The notes below the pieces were generated by a model. It saw only the letters and a list, made by a program, of their open reading frames with translations. It had not been told where the DNA came from and did no database searches. A DNA stretch of 64,000 nt from Mucilaginibacter sp. Lineage in GTDB: Bacteria; Bacteroidota; Bacteroidia; Sphingobacteriales; Sphingobacteriaceae. Numbering within the stretch: the first letter of the stretch is position 1; each line of letters begins with the position of its first letter. The translations under genes and the position numbers were made by a program. The stretch spans positions 1 through 64,000 of the forward strand of contig JARLHA010000066.1 of assembly GCA_031292485.1 (NCBI GenBank), read 5' to 3'. Shown one piece after another: positions 33,193-41,842 of the stretch.

Positions 33193-34794
33193 TCAAATCA
33201 CCCCCGGCTCCCACCCGCTTCTATACTGCCGCGACAAATATTTATTAGCATCGGGCAAATTGGTGATCTGCCGGCTGACGGCGTCGTATTTTAACAAATG
33301 GCCGGCGCGCAAACTGGCGGCGTATAAATTAACGGCTTCGGTAAGGGCCTCGGCCTCGATGAAACTGCCGGGGTATTGCTGCCCGCTTTTGCAGGAGTCG
33401 GCAAACAGGGTTAAGGCGCTTACCATATTATCGTGCGCATAAGATTGGATGGCTTGCGTGGTTGCGGTTACCGGCTTTTTTCTGCGGGAAAATAAGCGCG
33501 GGTTCTGGATATTAAAGCCAGCCAATATTTTGCCTTTTTCGCCGGTAAACATCATCCCTTCGGCGGGCAGTTCTTCGTTATTGGCCATCAGTTCATCCGG
33601 CAGCGGGGGCCGCATTCCGCCGTCGTACCAGCAAAGGTCAACAGGCGGCCTGTCGCCGTTGGCAGGGTATTTAAACCGCACGGAACTGGCCATCGGGAAC
33701 GAGAAATCATTGCGCACATAGTTGGGCACCACGCCGTTCATATTAATGAAATGGCTCAGGTTAGGCTCGATAACAGTTGGCGAAGTAAGTTGCAGCGCGT
33801 TAAAAACTGTCCACAGGCTATAATGCCCCATATCGGCCATCGATCCTCCCCCAAAATCATACCATCCCCTGAAAAACATATTGGTGTACTCCGGCGAATA
33901 CGAGCGGTCCGCTTCCGGCCCCAGCCACAGGTTCCAGTTCAGGCCGTCCGGTACCGGCACGTTTTCGGTTGGCAGTGTCGGAAACTGCGGCCATACAGGG
34001 CGGTTAGTCCAGTTATGCACTTCTTTCAGTTTACCTATTTTGCCTGAATTTATCCACTCCATTACCTGCTCCATTGATCCATTGGAGTCCCAGGGTACCA
34101 GGTGGGTTACCGTTTTGCTTTGCCGGGCAGCTTCTATCACTGCTTTACCTTCCAGCAGGCGGTTGGAGAGCGGTTTATGCATCAGCACATGTTTATTCCT
34201 TTTCAGCGCGGCAATGGCGAAAAGGCCGTGCAGGTGATCAGGCGTCATTATTTTAACCGCGTCAAGGTCTTTTTCCTTTTCCAGCAGTTCGCGGTAATCG
34301 GCATAGGCGTTGCAGCTTTTAAAGTTATCACCACCGCGCTTGCTGCTATAATAGGTATCTACAATATCCTTTCCGTTGTCCCTTCCGCCGGGGATGGTAT
34401 TATCGCCGCCGGGGTTCCAGTCGGCTTTGCCGATGGCGGCCCTGATCTCGTCCCTCAACCCGTTCTTCGACCAATCCCTGTACCCAACCGCATACTGATT
34501 AGGGTCGCACACGACCACCACCTGCACGCCCGGCACTGCCAGCAGGGGCAATAACTCCCTGAAACCCTGCGTACCGCAGCCAATATAAGCCATGGTAAGT
34601 TTATCGCTTGGCGCGATAAAACCAGCGCCGCCAAGCACATGGCGTGGCACAATGCTGAAAGCAAGGGCGCCCGCCGCAGTCATTTTCACAAATTTGCGGC
34701 GGTCCATCTGCGATTTACCGCCGGATGTGGCTTGTTGTTTTTCAATATCGGAAGCTGGCAAATTACTGCCATTAAGGGTGAGGTCTTTTTTCAT
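33193..34794 (-). CDS. Secreted Gfo/Idh/MocA family oxidoreductase with Tat signal
   Basis: A 533-aa protein. A twin-arginine signal DRRKFVKMTAAGALAFSIV begins at residue 31. The first Met gives an unusual 30-residue lead before it, so the true start may be the Met at residue 31. A Rossmann domain follows (MAYIGCGTQGFRELLPLL). The conserved EKP-like motif appears as HVLMHKPLSNR, with Met-His in place of the Glu. The C-terminal substrate domain contains YDFGGGSMADMGHYSLWTVF. Such secreted members act on sugar derivatives in the Bacteroidota periplasm; the substrate is unknown. Confidence 0.88.
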   Translation of the reverse strand: MKKDLTLNGSNLPASDIEKQQATSGGKSQMDRRKFVKMTAAGALAFSIVPRHVLGGAGFIAPSDKLTMAYIGCGTQGFRELLPLLAVPGVQVVVVCDPNQYAVGYRDWSKNGLRDEIRAAIGKADWNPGGDNTIPGGRDNGKDIVDTYYSSKRGGDNFKSCNAYADYRELLEKEKDLDAVKIMTPDHLHGLFAIAALKRNKHVLMHKPLSNRLLEGKAVIEAARQSKTVTHLVPWDSNGSMEQVMEWINSGKIGKLKEVHNWTNRPVWPQFPTLPTENVPVPDGLNWNLWLGPEADRSYSPEYTNMFFRGWYDFGGGSMADMGHYSLWTVFNALQLTSPTVIEPNLSHFINMNGVVPNYVRNDFSFPMASSVRFKYPANGDRPPVDLCWYDGGMRPPLPDELMANNEELPAEGMMFTGEKGKILAGFNIQNPRLFSRRKKPVTATTQAIQSYAHDNMVSALTLFADSCKSGQQYPGSFIEAEALTEAVNLYAASLRAGHLLKYDAVSRQITNLPDANKYLSRQYRSGWEPGVI

Positions 34795-35095
34795 GGCTGC
34801 TTAGTTTATAAATGGTAATACAAATTAGGCATAATAAAATTGAATAGGAATAGGTCACGCGGATTTTACATTTAGTAGATGACCACCCATAGGAAAAAGA
34901 GAAGAAATTTAATATCGAATAATAAATTTCGAATGTCGAATTTCGAAGTTTTTTACTTCATTATTCAATATTCGGCATTGGGTGTCCGATATTAAAATCC
35001 TTTACTTAATGACATTGCCAAATTTGCCGAAGGCATAGTCCAACGACATCCAATGCTTACGCGGCACACCACTTAATACCATTGCGCGGCGGGGT
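34795..35095. repeat. Intergenic foldback rich in TCGAAT units, plus a possible short coding remnant
   Basis: From 34907 to 34998 the arm TTTAATATCGAATAATAAAT is mirrored by a complement ending CCGATATTAAAATCC, giving an imperfect foldback around a T-rich loop. From 35002 to 35082 on the minus strand a 26-codon frame reads MVLSGVPRKHWM and on to FGKFGNVIK-stop. It looks protein-like but is unrecognised. Confidence 0.5.
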
Positions 35096-35620
35096 TTATA
35101 TTTTATTTACGGGCACCGTAAGCTGCACGGTCACCCTGTCGGGCGTACCGTTACGGTCGATGCCAAAATCCCTGGGAACAACTTTCATTTCCCCCTTAAA
35201 TACGCCCTGCCCCCCTTCGTTTTTGAAGGTAAAGTAGATGACCTCCGGCCTGGTAACGCCTTTGAGGGTTAAATTTCCCCTGGCTGCGTAGCCGTTTCCA
35301 TTTTTTGTAACCGTTGTCGACTCAAACTTAATGGTTGGATAATTGTCGGTACCGAGGGCATCTTTGGCATGCATGTTTTTCAAGAAAAACCCGGTAGCGA
35401 TGCTTGTCGCGTCTATCGTAGCCGAAATTTTTGCCTCTTCGGGATTCCGTTCGTCAAACAAAATGCTCGCCTTTAAGCCTGAAAACGATCCGTTAATTTT
35501 TTTGCTCGTAAATTTCACCTCGGCCTGGTCGCTTTTCACCCGCCAGTTACCCTCTACCAGGGTAAATGCAAACAGGCTGGTAATGGCCAGGGCCATGGCT
35601 ATCAACTTCATTTTTTTCAT
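35096..35620 (-). CDS. YceI family protein (polyisoprenoid-binding-like), secreted
   Basis: A 174-aa protein. The start at 35620 is chosen for its signal peptide (MKKMKLIAMALAITSLFAFT). A longer frame upstream reads through a repeat. The mature domain is a YceI lipocalin-like barrel (VKSDQAEVKFTSKKINGSFS, and FTFKNEGGQGVFKGEMKVV). YceI proteins bind isoprenoid-type lipids in the periplasm. Monocistronic in appearance. Confidence 0.9.
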   Translation of the reverse strand: MKKMKLIAMALAITSLFAFTLVEGNWRVKSDQAEVKFTSKKINGSFSGLKASILFDERNPEEAKISATIDATSIATGFFLKNMHAKDALGTDNYPTIKFESTTVTKNGNGYAARGNLTLKGVTRPEVIYFTFKNEGGQGVFKGEMKVVPRDFGIDRNGTPDRVTVQLTVPVNKI

Positions 35621-35940
35621 GGGATGATTTTTTAGATGTTCCTTATGATGATCAACATCAATAGTGGTTAAGAAGTTTCTGAATAGTTTTTTTTGTTGAA
35701 GACAACGATGTTGGCGAAAGCCCCGTGCGCGTTTTTCCGTCGAGATAAACACTCCCTGCACCCCTCTCAGGGGAATCGCACAAGGCTCGTGCTTGTATCA
35801 GGCCTTTGTGTAATTGGTTACCCTCTTGAGAGGGACAGGGGTGTGTTTTTGGACAAGCATCACTTTTTACTTTTTTTGGCATAGTCAGCGCCCAGGGGCA
35901 GAATCAAACGATATCCGCCAGATTTTACAGGCCCATTTCA
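35621..35940. repeat. Foldback element upstream of yceI
   Basis: At 35749-35850 an arm containing ACACTCCCTGCACCCCTCTC is complementary, with small indels, to TGAGAGGGACAGGGGTGTGT. The layout resembles the hairpin insert after nirD. No gene is called in the 320-bp gap. Confidence 0.55.
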
Positions 35941-37494
35941 TCACTTCACCCATTCCTCGCTCCGCAAAAACTTCAGCAATCGTGTATCACTAGCGCTAAG
36001 CACCGGCATCCAATCGCCTAGCGGCTTCATCCTCCAGTAAAGGCCCTGCGGGTTGCCGGGTTTTGTAAAGGTATAACGATATAAAACCGCCCGGATAAAC
36101 CGCGGCGGCCGGTTGGGGAACGGGTTTGCGACAAACAGGCCTACCGCACCGGGGTCGTTATGCAGGAGTTTATATACCAGGTTATAGGTCCATGGGTATT
36201 GTTCAGCAGTGCCCATGGCGGCAAACCACATTTGCCAGTCGAGGTGGGGCTGGTAGGGGGCTATTTGCGGTGGCGATTGATCCGGCAGCGTGGGCAGGTA
36301 CTTGTATACATAAGGTTTCCAGCGGGCGTTGGCGCCGGTGGTATCGTCAGCAGTACCTTCAAACACCACGTTATAGCGCTCCTGCCCTACCGAGCCAAAG
36401 GCGCCATAAGTGTTTACGAGGTCGAGCGGGTCGAACGAGCTGTTCATCACCTGGCCCGGCGACAGCATATTCAGCACCGGCTGGATGCTGAGCAGCGCGA
36501 CGAGCCCGGCAACGATCCATGACGTGGTAAGCATTGGGTTTGACTCTTCGGCGGTTTCAGCCGCGGCAGCCGCTTTTCGCACCAGTATCCCGGGCAGCAG
36601 TTTCGCCCAGAAACCATCATCAAAACAAGCCAGCGCTGGGATAATAGTGAGCCAGTTTAAAAACGAGAGGTTGCCGCTGATGATGAGCGTTAGCTGGAGT
36701 AAAACGATGACCACGCCAGCCATATGCCGCCCCGGCCTGGGCCAGAACACGAACCAGGGCGCAACGAGTTCGGCCAGCCAGTTGAACCAAACCCCTGCTT
36801 TAAGCAGCACCCGCGGCAAAAAATGGAACCAGCGGGTTAAAGGGCCGGGGATAGGCTGTGTCTGGAAATAATAATAAAGGGCCGTGCCATCGCGCCAAAT
36901 TTTGTCGCCCCGGTATTTGATGAGCCCGGCACCCAGCATGATGCGGAAAACCAGCCAGCGGAATAAAACGATTACGGGAAATGGCGGCGGCCGTTTGGGG
37001 AATGGCCGCCAGTCAAGCAGCGGGCATAAAAAAATGGCCAGGAAGCCGGTTTCGGTGAGCTGGATCTCCCAGCCATAACTGTACCAGTCCTGCCCGGCAT
37101 GAACGATAGACATATACAAAAACCAAAGCACCGTTAGCAGGGGGCCATTGGCATAACCTGCCAGCACCACCAAACTAAGCGTCAGGCCTAACCAGGCCAC
37201 GGTTAGCAGCGCAGTATCTGAATGCCCGAACCAAAAAACAGTAGGCAGCCGCACAAAACCGGCCCCGGCAGAGCCGTAGGCAAGGTGGAGGTATTTGAGA
37301 TAAATACCGACGGGAAGCAAGCCGTTTTGGCCAATTAACGGAATAATTTGATTAACCGCCACCAGGAAAGCGACGGCATACACCAAACCCAGCAAACGAA
37401 GGATGACAAAGCGCGTAAGCCAGTAGGATGGCCGGGCATCCTGGTCGGCAAAAAGAATTGCAGGGGTATGCTCCGTGTGGTTTGCTTTGTTCAT
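35941..37494 (-). CDS. Lipase maturation factor family membrane protein
   Basis: A 517-aa polytopic membrane protein. The start at 37494 (MNKANHTEHTPA) is preferred to one 14 codons upstream. It shows the LMF pattern: a long membrane part with YSYGWEIQLTETGFLAIFLC and FRWLVFRIMLGAGLIKYRGD. Then comes a C-terminal soluble segment with FEGTADDTTGANARWKPYVY, HLDWQMWFAAMG and RAVLYRYTFT. In animals LMF1 assists folding of secreted lipases; the bacterial role is unknown. It lies next to an SGNH hydrolase and a fatty-acid uptake and oxidation cluster, which may be meaningful. Confidence 0.85.
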   Translation of the reverse strand: MNKANHTEHTPAILFADQDARPSYWLTRFVILRLLGLVYAVAFLVAVNQIIPLIGQNGLLPVGIYLKYLHLAYGSAGAGFVRLPTVFWFGHSDTALLTVAWLGLTLSLVVLAGYANGPLLTVLWFLYMSIVHAGQDWYSYGWEIQLTETGFLAIFLCPLLDWRPFPKRPPPFPVIVLFRWLVFRIMLGAGLIKYRGDKIWRDGTALYYYFQTQPIPGPLTRWFHFLPRVLLKAGVWFNWLAELVAPWFVFWPRPGRHMAGVVIVLLQLTLIISGNLSFLNWLTIIPALACFDDGFWAKLLPGILVRKAAAAAETAEESNPMLTTSWIVAGLVALLSIQPVLNMLSPGQVMNSSFDPLDLVNTYGAFGSVGQERYNVVFEGTADDTTGANARWKPYVYKYLPTLPDQSPPQIAPYQPHLDWQMWFAAMGTAEQYPWTYNLVYKLLHNDPGAVGLFVANPFPNRPPRFIRAVLYRYTFTKPGNPQGLYWRMKPLGDWMPVLSASDTRLLKFLRSEEWVK

Positions 37495-37871
37495 TTGCTT
37501 TATTAAAAATACGACATAAAATCGGGTTAATCGCAAAGGTTTCGGGCCAAAATCGCACAGGTTTCCCTAAAAACACACCTTAATACTGAATTTTAACCGG
37601 TTTTTTCAATAGATGTTTAAACAATCAATATTTTTATTATCTACTGATAATCAAATAATTATAAGTAAAAAAGTGTTCCCTTCTGTTTTCAGGAAACCAA
37701 ACAAAACTTTGATTTACAGCTCTTTAGCTATTTTTTACTGTTCCCTGGTGTTCCCGCTGTTCCGGGGGGGGAACACCGCGAAAGGCACCAAAAGCAAAAG
37801 CCCCGGGGTTAAAACTCCGGAGCTTTTGTTACTTTTTATTACCATGGACGATGGTCCATCAACTATTGACT
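37495..37871. other. Intergenic region with terminator between SGNH hydrolase and LMF genes
   Basis: 377 bp. It contains the terminator at 37795-37829. The rest is AT-rich upstream sequence for the LMF gene, including TTTTAACCGGTTTTTT at 37591-37606. A 107-codon plus-strand frame here looks non-coding. Confidence 0.6.
37795..37829 (-). terminator. Rho-independent terminator of the FadL-SGNH unit
   Basis: CAAAAGCCCCGG and its near complement CTCCGGAGCTTTTG form a hairpin. On the minus strand the stem ends in a GGGGCTTTTG run, about 45 bases beyond the SGNH gene stop. Confidence 0.7.
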
Positions 37872-39191
37872 TTACGGGAACTTCACACCCGGATAAGCGG
37901 CAACATTGGTTTCAGGAATGTTTGAACCATATTTAGCGTTAATAGCATCGATAAACTGGTTAGCGACAATGGCATAACCGCGCGGGGTAAGGTGCACGCC
38001 GTCTAACGAAAATATTCCGCCGCTGATATAGCTTGAGTCAAAGCCCACACCATCAACCACCAGGCCATACTTTTTTACGTTGTTTAAAAACGTATAGGCA
38101 TCAAACACCGCAAGTCCGTGCGCAGCGGCCACTGATTTAATGGTATTATTGAACGCAACAACATGCTCGCGGGTTAACGCAATCTCGTTTTCATCCAGTA
38201 CATATTGATTGTCAACCGGCGTGTACGGTGTTAAACCATAAGGCAGCGGCCCGAAAGGTGTAGTTACCGGTGTACCGATCTTACTGGTTGGGAAGGTCAG
38301 AACGATCAGGTCGCTTGCAGTGGCGAGCCTTGGCGCATAGGTTGTGCCGGAAACCAATGCATTGATATAAATTCCCTTTACCGATGGATTTGCCTGCTGT
38401 ACGCCGGCGACAATAGCACCTACAGTAACCGTGTTAAAGTAAGGGATGGAAGTAACATCCGGAACGGTAGCCACAACACCCTTAGCGCCTTTGGCCGTTA
38501 AAGTGCCTATTAACAAATTATCCAGGGCTGCAAAAGTATTAGGATCTGTTAATACATCACCCGCGCCGCCCGACGTTGCATAGCCCAGCGCATCATTATT
38601 ACCCAGCCAGTTTGAAAAGAAGGTAAACGGCTTGGCGGTAATAAATGCGAGGTAAGGCATGGTATTATTAGGCGAGTCCTGCGGCAGTAGCCTTTCATAA
38701 AAACCATTCAGGTTACCATAAGGTGCATACGTGATCTGTAGTAATTTAATGCCGGGCACACCATAGTTTTCAATATCACCGGTGTATTTTGTATATAAAG
38801 TCACATTGCCGAATCCGGGAACAGCGATCTGGCCCCTAACAGCGAGGTTCGATGTAACAGTTGTCAGATTAGGCGACCCCGCCGCACTAAACCCTGCTAA
38901 TTGCAGGTACCCTGATCCATTGGCCTGGTCGCTGCTGAATAGTGGCTGGTTGAATACGCCTCCGCCAACAGTTTGCATTTGTTTGGCAACGATAGACGGA
39001 TATGAATTCATTTGCCCGGCCAAATAAAGGCCGCCATCAGCATAACCTGCCGTTAATGAATTGCCAATAGAGATATATCGCGAAAAATCAGCTCCTCCGT
39101 TTGTAGGCTTCGGGGTTTTGATATCGGGCTTGCAGGCAGTTATTAATAATAAGCCTGCAATTATATAGTAGTGTTGTTTTAAAAATTTCAT
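37872..39191 (-). CDS. SGNH/GDSL-type hydrolase lipoprotein
   Basis: A 439-aa lipoprotein (lipobox LLITAC near residue 20). Block I is ISIGNSLTAGYADGG, with the nucleophile Ser in GNSLT. NWLGNNDALGYA supplies the Asn-block residues. Block V is DGVHLTPRGYAIVANQFID, with the Asp-xx-His dyad. It probably cleaves ester bonds of lipids or acylated substrates at the cell surface. It lies 18 bases downstream of a FadL-type channel, so it may release fatty acids for import. Confidence 0.9.
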   Translation of the reverse strand: MKFLKQHYYIIAGLLLITACKPDIKTPKPTNGGADFSRYISIGNSLTAGYADGGLYLAGQMNSYPSIVAKQMQTVGGGVFNQPLFSSDQANGSGYLQLAGFSAAGSPNLTTVTSNLAVRGQIAVPGFGNVTLYTKYTGDIENYGVPGIKLLQITYAPYGNLNGFYERLLPQDSPNNTMPYLAFITAKPFTFFSNWLGNNDALGYATSGGAGDVLTDPNTFAALDNLLIGTLTAKGAKGVVATVPDVTSIPYFNTVTVGAIVAGVQQANPSVKGIYINALVSGTTYAPRLATASDLIVLTFPTSKIGTPVTTPFGPLPYGLTPYTPVDNQYVLDENEIALTREHVVAFNNTIKSVAAAHGLAVFDAYTFLNNVKKYGLVVDGVGFDSSYISGGIFSLDGVHLTPRGYAIVANQFIDAINAKYGSNIPETNVAAYPGVKFP

Positions 39192-39209
39192 CTGCTTAAA
39201 TATTAATGA

Positions 39210-40430
39210 TTACCAGTGATAAGAAAGTGAGATACCCGGAATATATACATTGGTTTCATAGGTGCCCGACAATTGTGTATATGCATTAGTTGTTTGCCTG
39301 GCCAGCAGGTGTTCAAATTCAAATGATGCATCTATATTAAGGTGACGGGCTAGTTTGTACCCGATACCGCCTGTAAAATAAACGCGGTTAGCGTCAGGCA
39401 CCTGTGGTGAAACAAAATCAGCAGGAGCGGCGGCAGTAGCGTAACCTCCGCCAAAGCGCAAGGCCAGTTTTTGGCAACCCCTGTATTCGGCGCCGCCCCT
39501 CAAGGTGTACGCCTGCTGGTAATTTTGCGGAAGAACGGTGGTGTTTATCGTTGATGATTTCTGCGCGTAAGTAAATGACAAGTTTTTAAACACATCCCAG
39601 TTTACCTCGTTGGCATCGAAGGCGATGGTCCAGTTTGGCGAAGGATATAACCCGATACCAATGGAGTTGGTTGATGGCAACGGCACTTTTGACGTAAATG
39701 TATTAGGCGAAGGGAAGTTACCCTGTACAGATGGCGCTACGGAAAACATGGCATTACCGTTAAACGTGGTAGAAACACCACTGCGGTGCGAAAGGCCAAT
39801 AGTTACGCCCGATAGGGTTTTGAAGAATATACCAGCGTTCCAGCCGTAGCCTTTGCCGGTACCACTTAAATGGCCCTGTCCGTCGGCGCCTGCCGAATTT
39901 GAAATAGGAATAGCCTGGTGAAGGTCGATATCTGCGTGGTTATAAACAAAGCCGGCACCTATACTCAGGTAGTCTGTTAGCTTAACACTCAGTGTAGGCT
40001 GAAAATAGATGGTTTTCAGGTCGAGGCTTTCGAGCGCATATTTTCCCTGCCAGGTGTCGCCCCAGTCAGTTAAACCGCCAAAAGGAGTATAAATCCCCAA
40101 GCCGAATTTCCAAAAGGAATTTTTTGGCCCCCAAACGCCGTAAAATGTAAAAGGAGTAGCAATTTTATTCGCTGTACGGAAGGTGGCGTTTGAATTGGTT
40201 GGGTTAAACTCCGACATAAAAACCAGCGGACTGATACCGGCCTGCACGTAATTTTCGGGCAGCATGGCCACTGCACCCGGGTTAAAAAATACCGAAGCGC
40301 CGTCTTGTAAGGTTCCTGTGCCGGTATGGCCCATACCAATCTGCTTCTCGCCTTCCAGGTTCACCTGGAAACCTTGAGCAAACACCATAACAGGCATTAG
40401 TGCAAGCACCAATAGTAAAAATTTCTTCAT
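39210..40430 (-). CDS. FadL/OmpP1 family outer-membrane fatty-acid transporter
   Basis: A 406-aa beta-barrel with signal peptide MKKFLLLVLALMPVMVFAQG. It carries the FadL N-terminal hatch (QIGMGHTGTGTLQDGASVFF, NPGAVAMLPEN) and family segment YTPFGGLTDWGDTWQGKYAL. The C-terminal strand ends in aromatic residues (ISLSYHW). It takes long-chain fatty acids or other hydrophobic compounds across the outer membrane. The promoter region carries a 39-bp element shared with the beta-oxidation operon, and the SGNH hydrolase follows in the same transcript. Confidence 0.93.
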   Translation of the reverse strand: MKKFLLLVLALMPVMVFAQGFQVNLEGEKQIGMGHTGTGTLQDGASVFFNPGAVAMLPENYVQAGISPLVFMSEFNPTNSNATFRTANKIATPFTFYGVWGPKNSFWKFGLGIYTPFGGLTDWGDTWQGKYALESLDLKTIYFQPTLSVKLTDYLSIGAGFVYNHADIDLHQAIPISNSAGADGQGHLSGTGKGYGWNAGIFFKTLSGVTIGLSHRSGVSTTFNGNAMFSVAPSVQGNFPSPNTFTSKVPLPSTNSIGIGLYPSPNWTIAFDANEVNWDVFKNLSFTYAQKSSTINTTVLPQNYQQAYTLRGGAEYRGCQKLALRFGGGYATAAAPADFVSPQVPDANRVYFTGGIGYKLARHLNIDASFEFEHLLARQTTNAYTQLSGTYETNVYIPGISLSYHW

Positions 40431-40524
40431 AAAATAAATTATTTGAATGGTTTATAATGTGCAATTTACCGGCTCCAAAACCAATAACTGCAAAAAATAA
40501 AATTAGTTTGGATTTAAATGAAAA

Positions 40525-40563
40525 AAAGGGCTATAATGCGGAGATATTAGTCAAAAAGTCGGA
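40525..40563 (-). promoter_or_regulatory. Fatty-acid regulon element, fadL side
   Basis: Read on the minus strand, the element begins TCCGACTTTTTGACTAATAT and ends AGCCCTTT. Its first 25 bases are identical to the plus-strand copy at 41612-41636. TCCG is repeated 21 bases apart, as expected of tandem AraC half-sites. It lies about 95 bases before fadL and about 97 before the AraC gene. Confidence 0.75.
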
Positions 40564-40659
40564 GAATACAGATTTACGCCTTATCAGGTAAAAAGATTGA
40601 TTTTTAACAGGATTTATTCCGTTATTGAGAAAGAGCAGAATATTATATTTTTATCATAA

Positions 40660-41547
40660 ATGAGTAAAAGAGTTGCCCGTTTAAGCTTATCGAAATTTGC
40701 AGACTTGTATGCAGATAAATTAGCAGGACCTGATTTTTTCATCACCGATGAAAAGCAGTTGTTAAGTTTAAGTGAATTTCCCTACCGGTCAGACGGTTAC
40801 ATCATTGGTATTTGCACACGAGGGCATGCCCGGGTTGAAGTAAACTTGCAGAATTATGAAGCCAGGCCCGACGCCATGCTTTTAGCTACACCCTTTCATG
40901 TTTTAAGGATCTACAATAGCAGCGAAGATTTCCTGTGCAGGTTCATTGTTTTTTCAAAAGCGTTTTTAACTGAAAACAACGTTAACAGTCACTTTTTGGA
41001 ATCATTCAGCTATTTTAAAAGCGCTTCTATCCCTGTTATTTACCCTGAACATACTGACGCTGCCGTACTGCTGGATATTTACCTGCAAATTAAACAAATT
41101 TTAGAGCGGGAGGACCACCCTTACCGCATCGAAATATCAAGAAGTATCCTCACGATGCTTTTGTATGAGGTAGCGTTTATTTACGAAAAACAACACCTTA
41201 TCATTAAAGGCAAACAAACCCGTAAACAGGAGTTAAACGTATTGTTCCAGGAGCTGGTATTCCATCACTATAAGGAACACCGGAACGTACAGTATTACGC
41301 CGATGCACTTTTTGTATCGCCGAAACATTTAACTGAAACTATTAAAGAAGTAACCGGCCGTACTGCAGGAGAGTGGATTGACGATGCGGTAGTACTGGAA
41401 GCAAAGGTATTGTTACGGAACCACAACATAAGCATCGCGCGCGTAGCTGAAAATATACACTTTCCCGACCAATCGTCCTTTGGCAAGTATTTTAAAAAAC
41501 ATGCCGGCATGTCGCCATCCGACTACCGTTTGGTTTCTTCTTATTGA
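40660..41547 (+). CDS. AraC family regulator, probable controller of fatty-acid use
   Basis: A 295-aa regulator. The N-terminal part is a cupin-like sensor (YIIGICTRGHARVEVNLQNY). The C-terminal 90 residues carry two HTH units (NVQYYADALFVSPKHLTETI, then ISIARVAENIHFPDQSSFGK) and end AGMSPSDYRLVSSY. It lies between fadL and the acyl-CoA dehydrogenase gene and is flanked by a pair of inverted copies of one 39-bp element, one pointing at each target. That makes it the likely direct regulator of uptake and beta-oxidation. The ligand, perhaps a fatty acid, is not known. Confidence 0.92.
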   Translation: MSKRVARLSLSKFADLYADKLAGPDFFITDEKQLLSLSEFPYRSDGYIIGICTRGHARVEVNLQNYEARPDAMLLATPFHVLRIYNSSEDFLCRFIVFSKAFLTENNVNSHFLESFSYFKSASIPVIYPEHTDAAVLLDIYLQIKQILEREDHPYRIEISRSILTMLLYEVAFIYEKQHLIIKGKQTRKQELNVLFQELVFHHYKEHRNVQYYADALFVSPKHLTETIKEVTGRTAGEWIDDAVVLEAKVLLRNHNISIARVAENIHFPDQSSFGKYFKKHAGMSPSDYRLVSSY

Positions 41548-41611
41548 TATTTTCAGATCTGATCAGTTCCATAGGGGATCTATCTGTCACTAACCCGCAA
41601 TATTTCTTTCT

Positions 41612-41650
41612 TCCGACTTTTTGACTAATATCTCCGTATTGCAGCCCTTT
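41612..41650 (+). promoter_or_regulatory. Fatty-acid regulon element, beta-oxidation side
   Basis: Begins TCCGACTTTTTGACTAATAT and ends AGCCCTTT, matching the reverse complement of 40525-40563 with three substitutions in 39. TCCG at 41612 and 41633 are 21 bases apart (two helical turns). It lies about 193 bases before the acyl-CoA dehydrogenase ATG. Confidence 0.75.
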
Positions 41651-41842
41651 CATCGGCTTAATTCCGCTTATAATTTTACCGTAATTATAAAAACTTAAAA
41701 AGCGCCCCGTTTACGCTGCTATTAATTTATTTGAATTGCAAACAATTAACCGTTGTTGTGATTCATTTTTTTTTAGTAATTGGTACCGGGCGAAAGCAAG
41801 TTGGTTTAGATATAAACACTTAAAAATTTAAAGGATATAACC

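Noticed and set aside
32903..33442. 179-codon plus-strand frame
   Set aside because: More than half is antisense to the Gfo/Idh/MocA gene; no recognisable domain.
37591..37606. TTTTAACCGGTTTTTT as a fifth LacI operator
   Set aside because: It lacks the GCAA flank present in the four operators and lies next to an unrelated LMF gene.
37613..37936. 107-codon plus-strand frame upstream of the LMF gene
   Set aside because: It overlaps the terminator and the antisense of the SGNH gene, and its translation is not protein-like.
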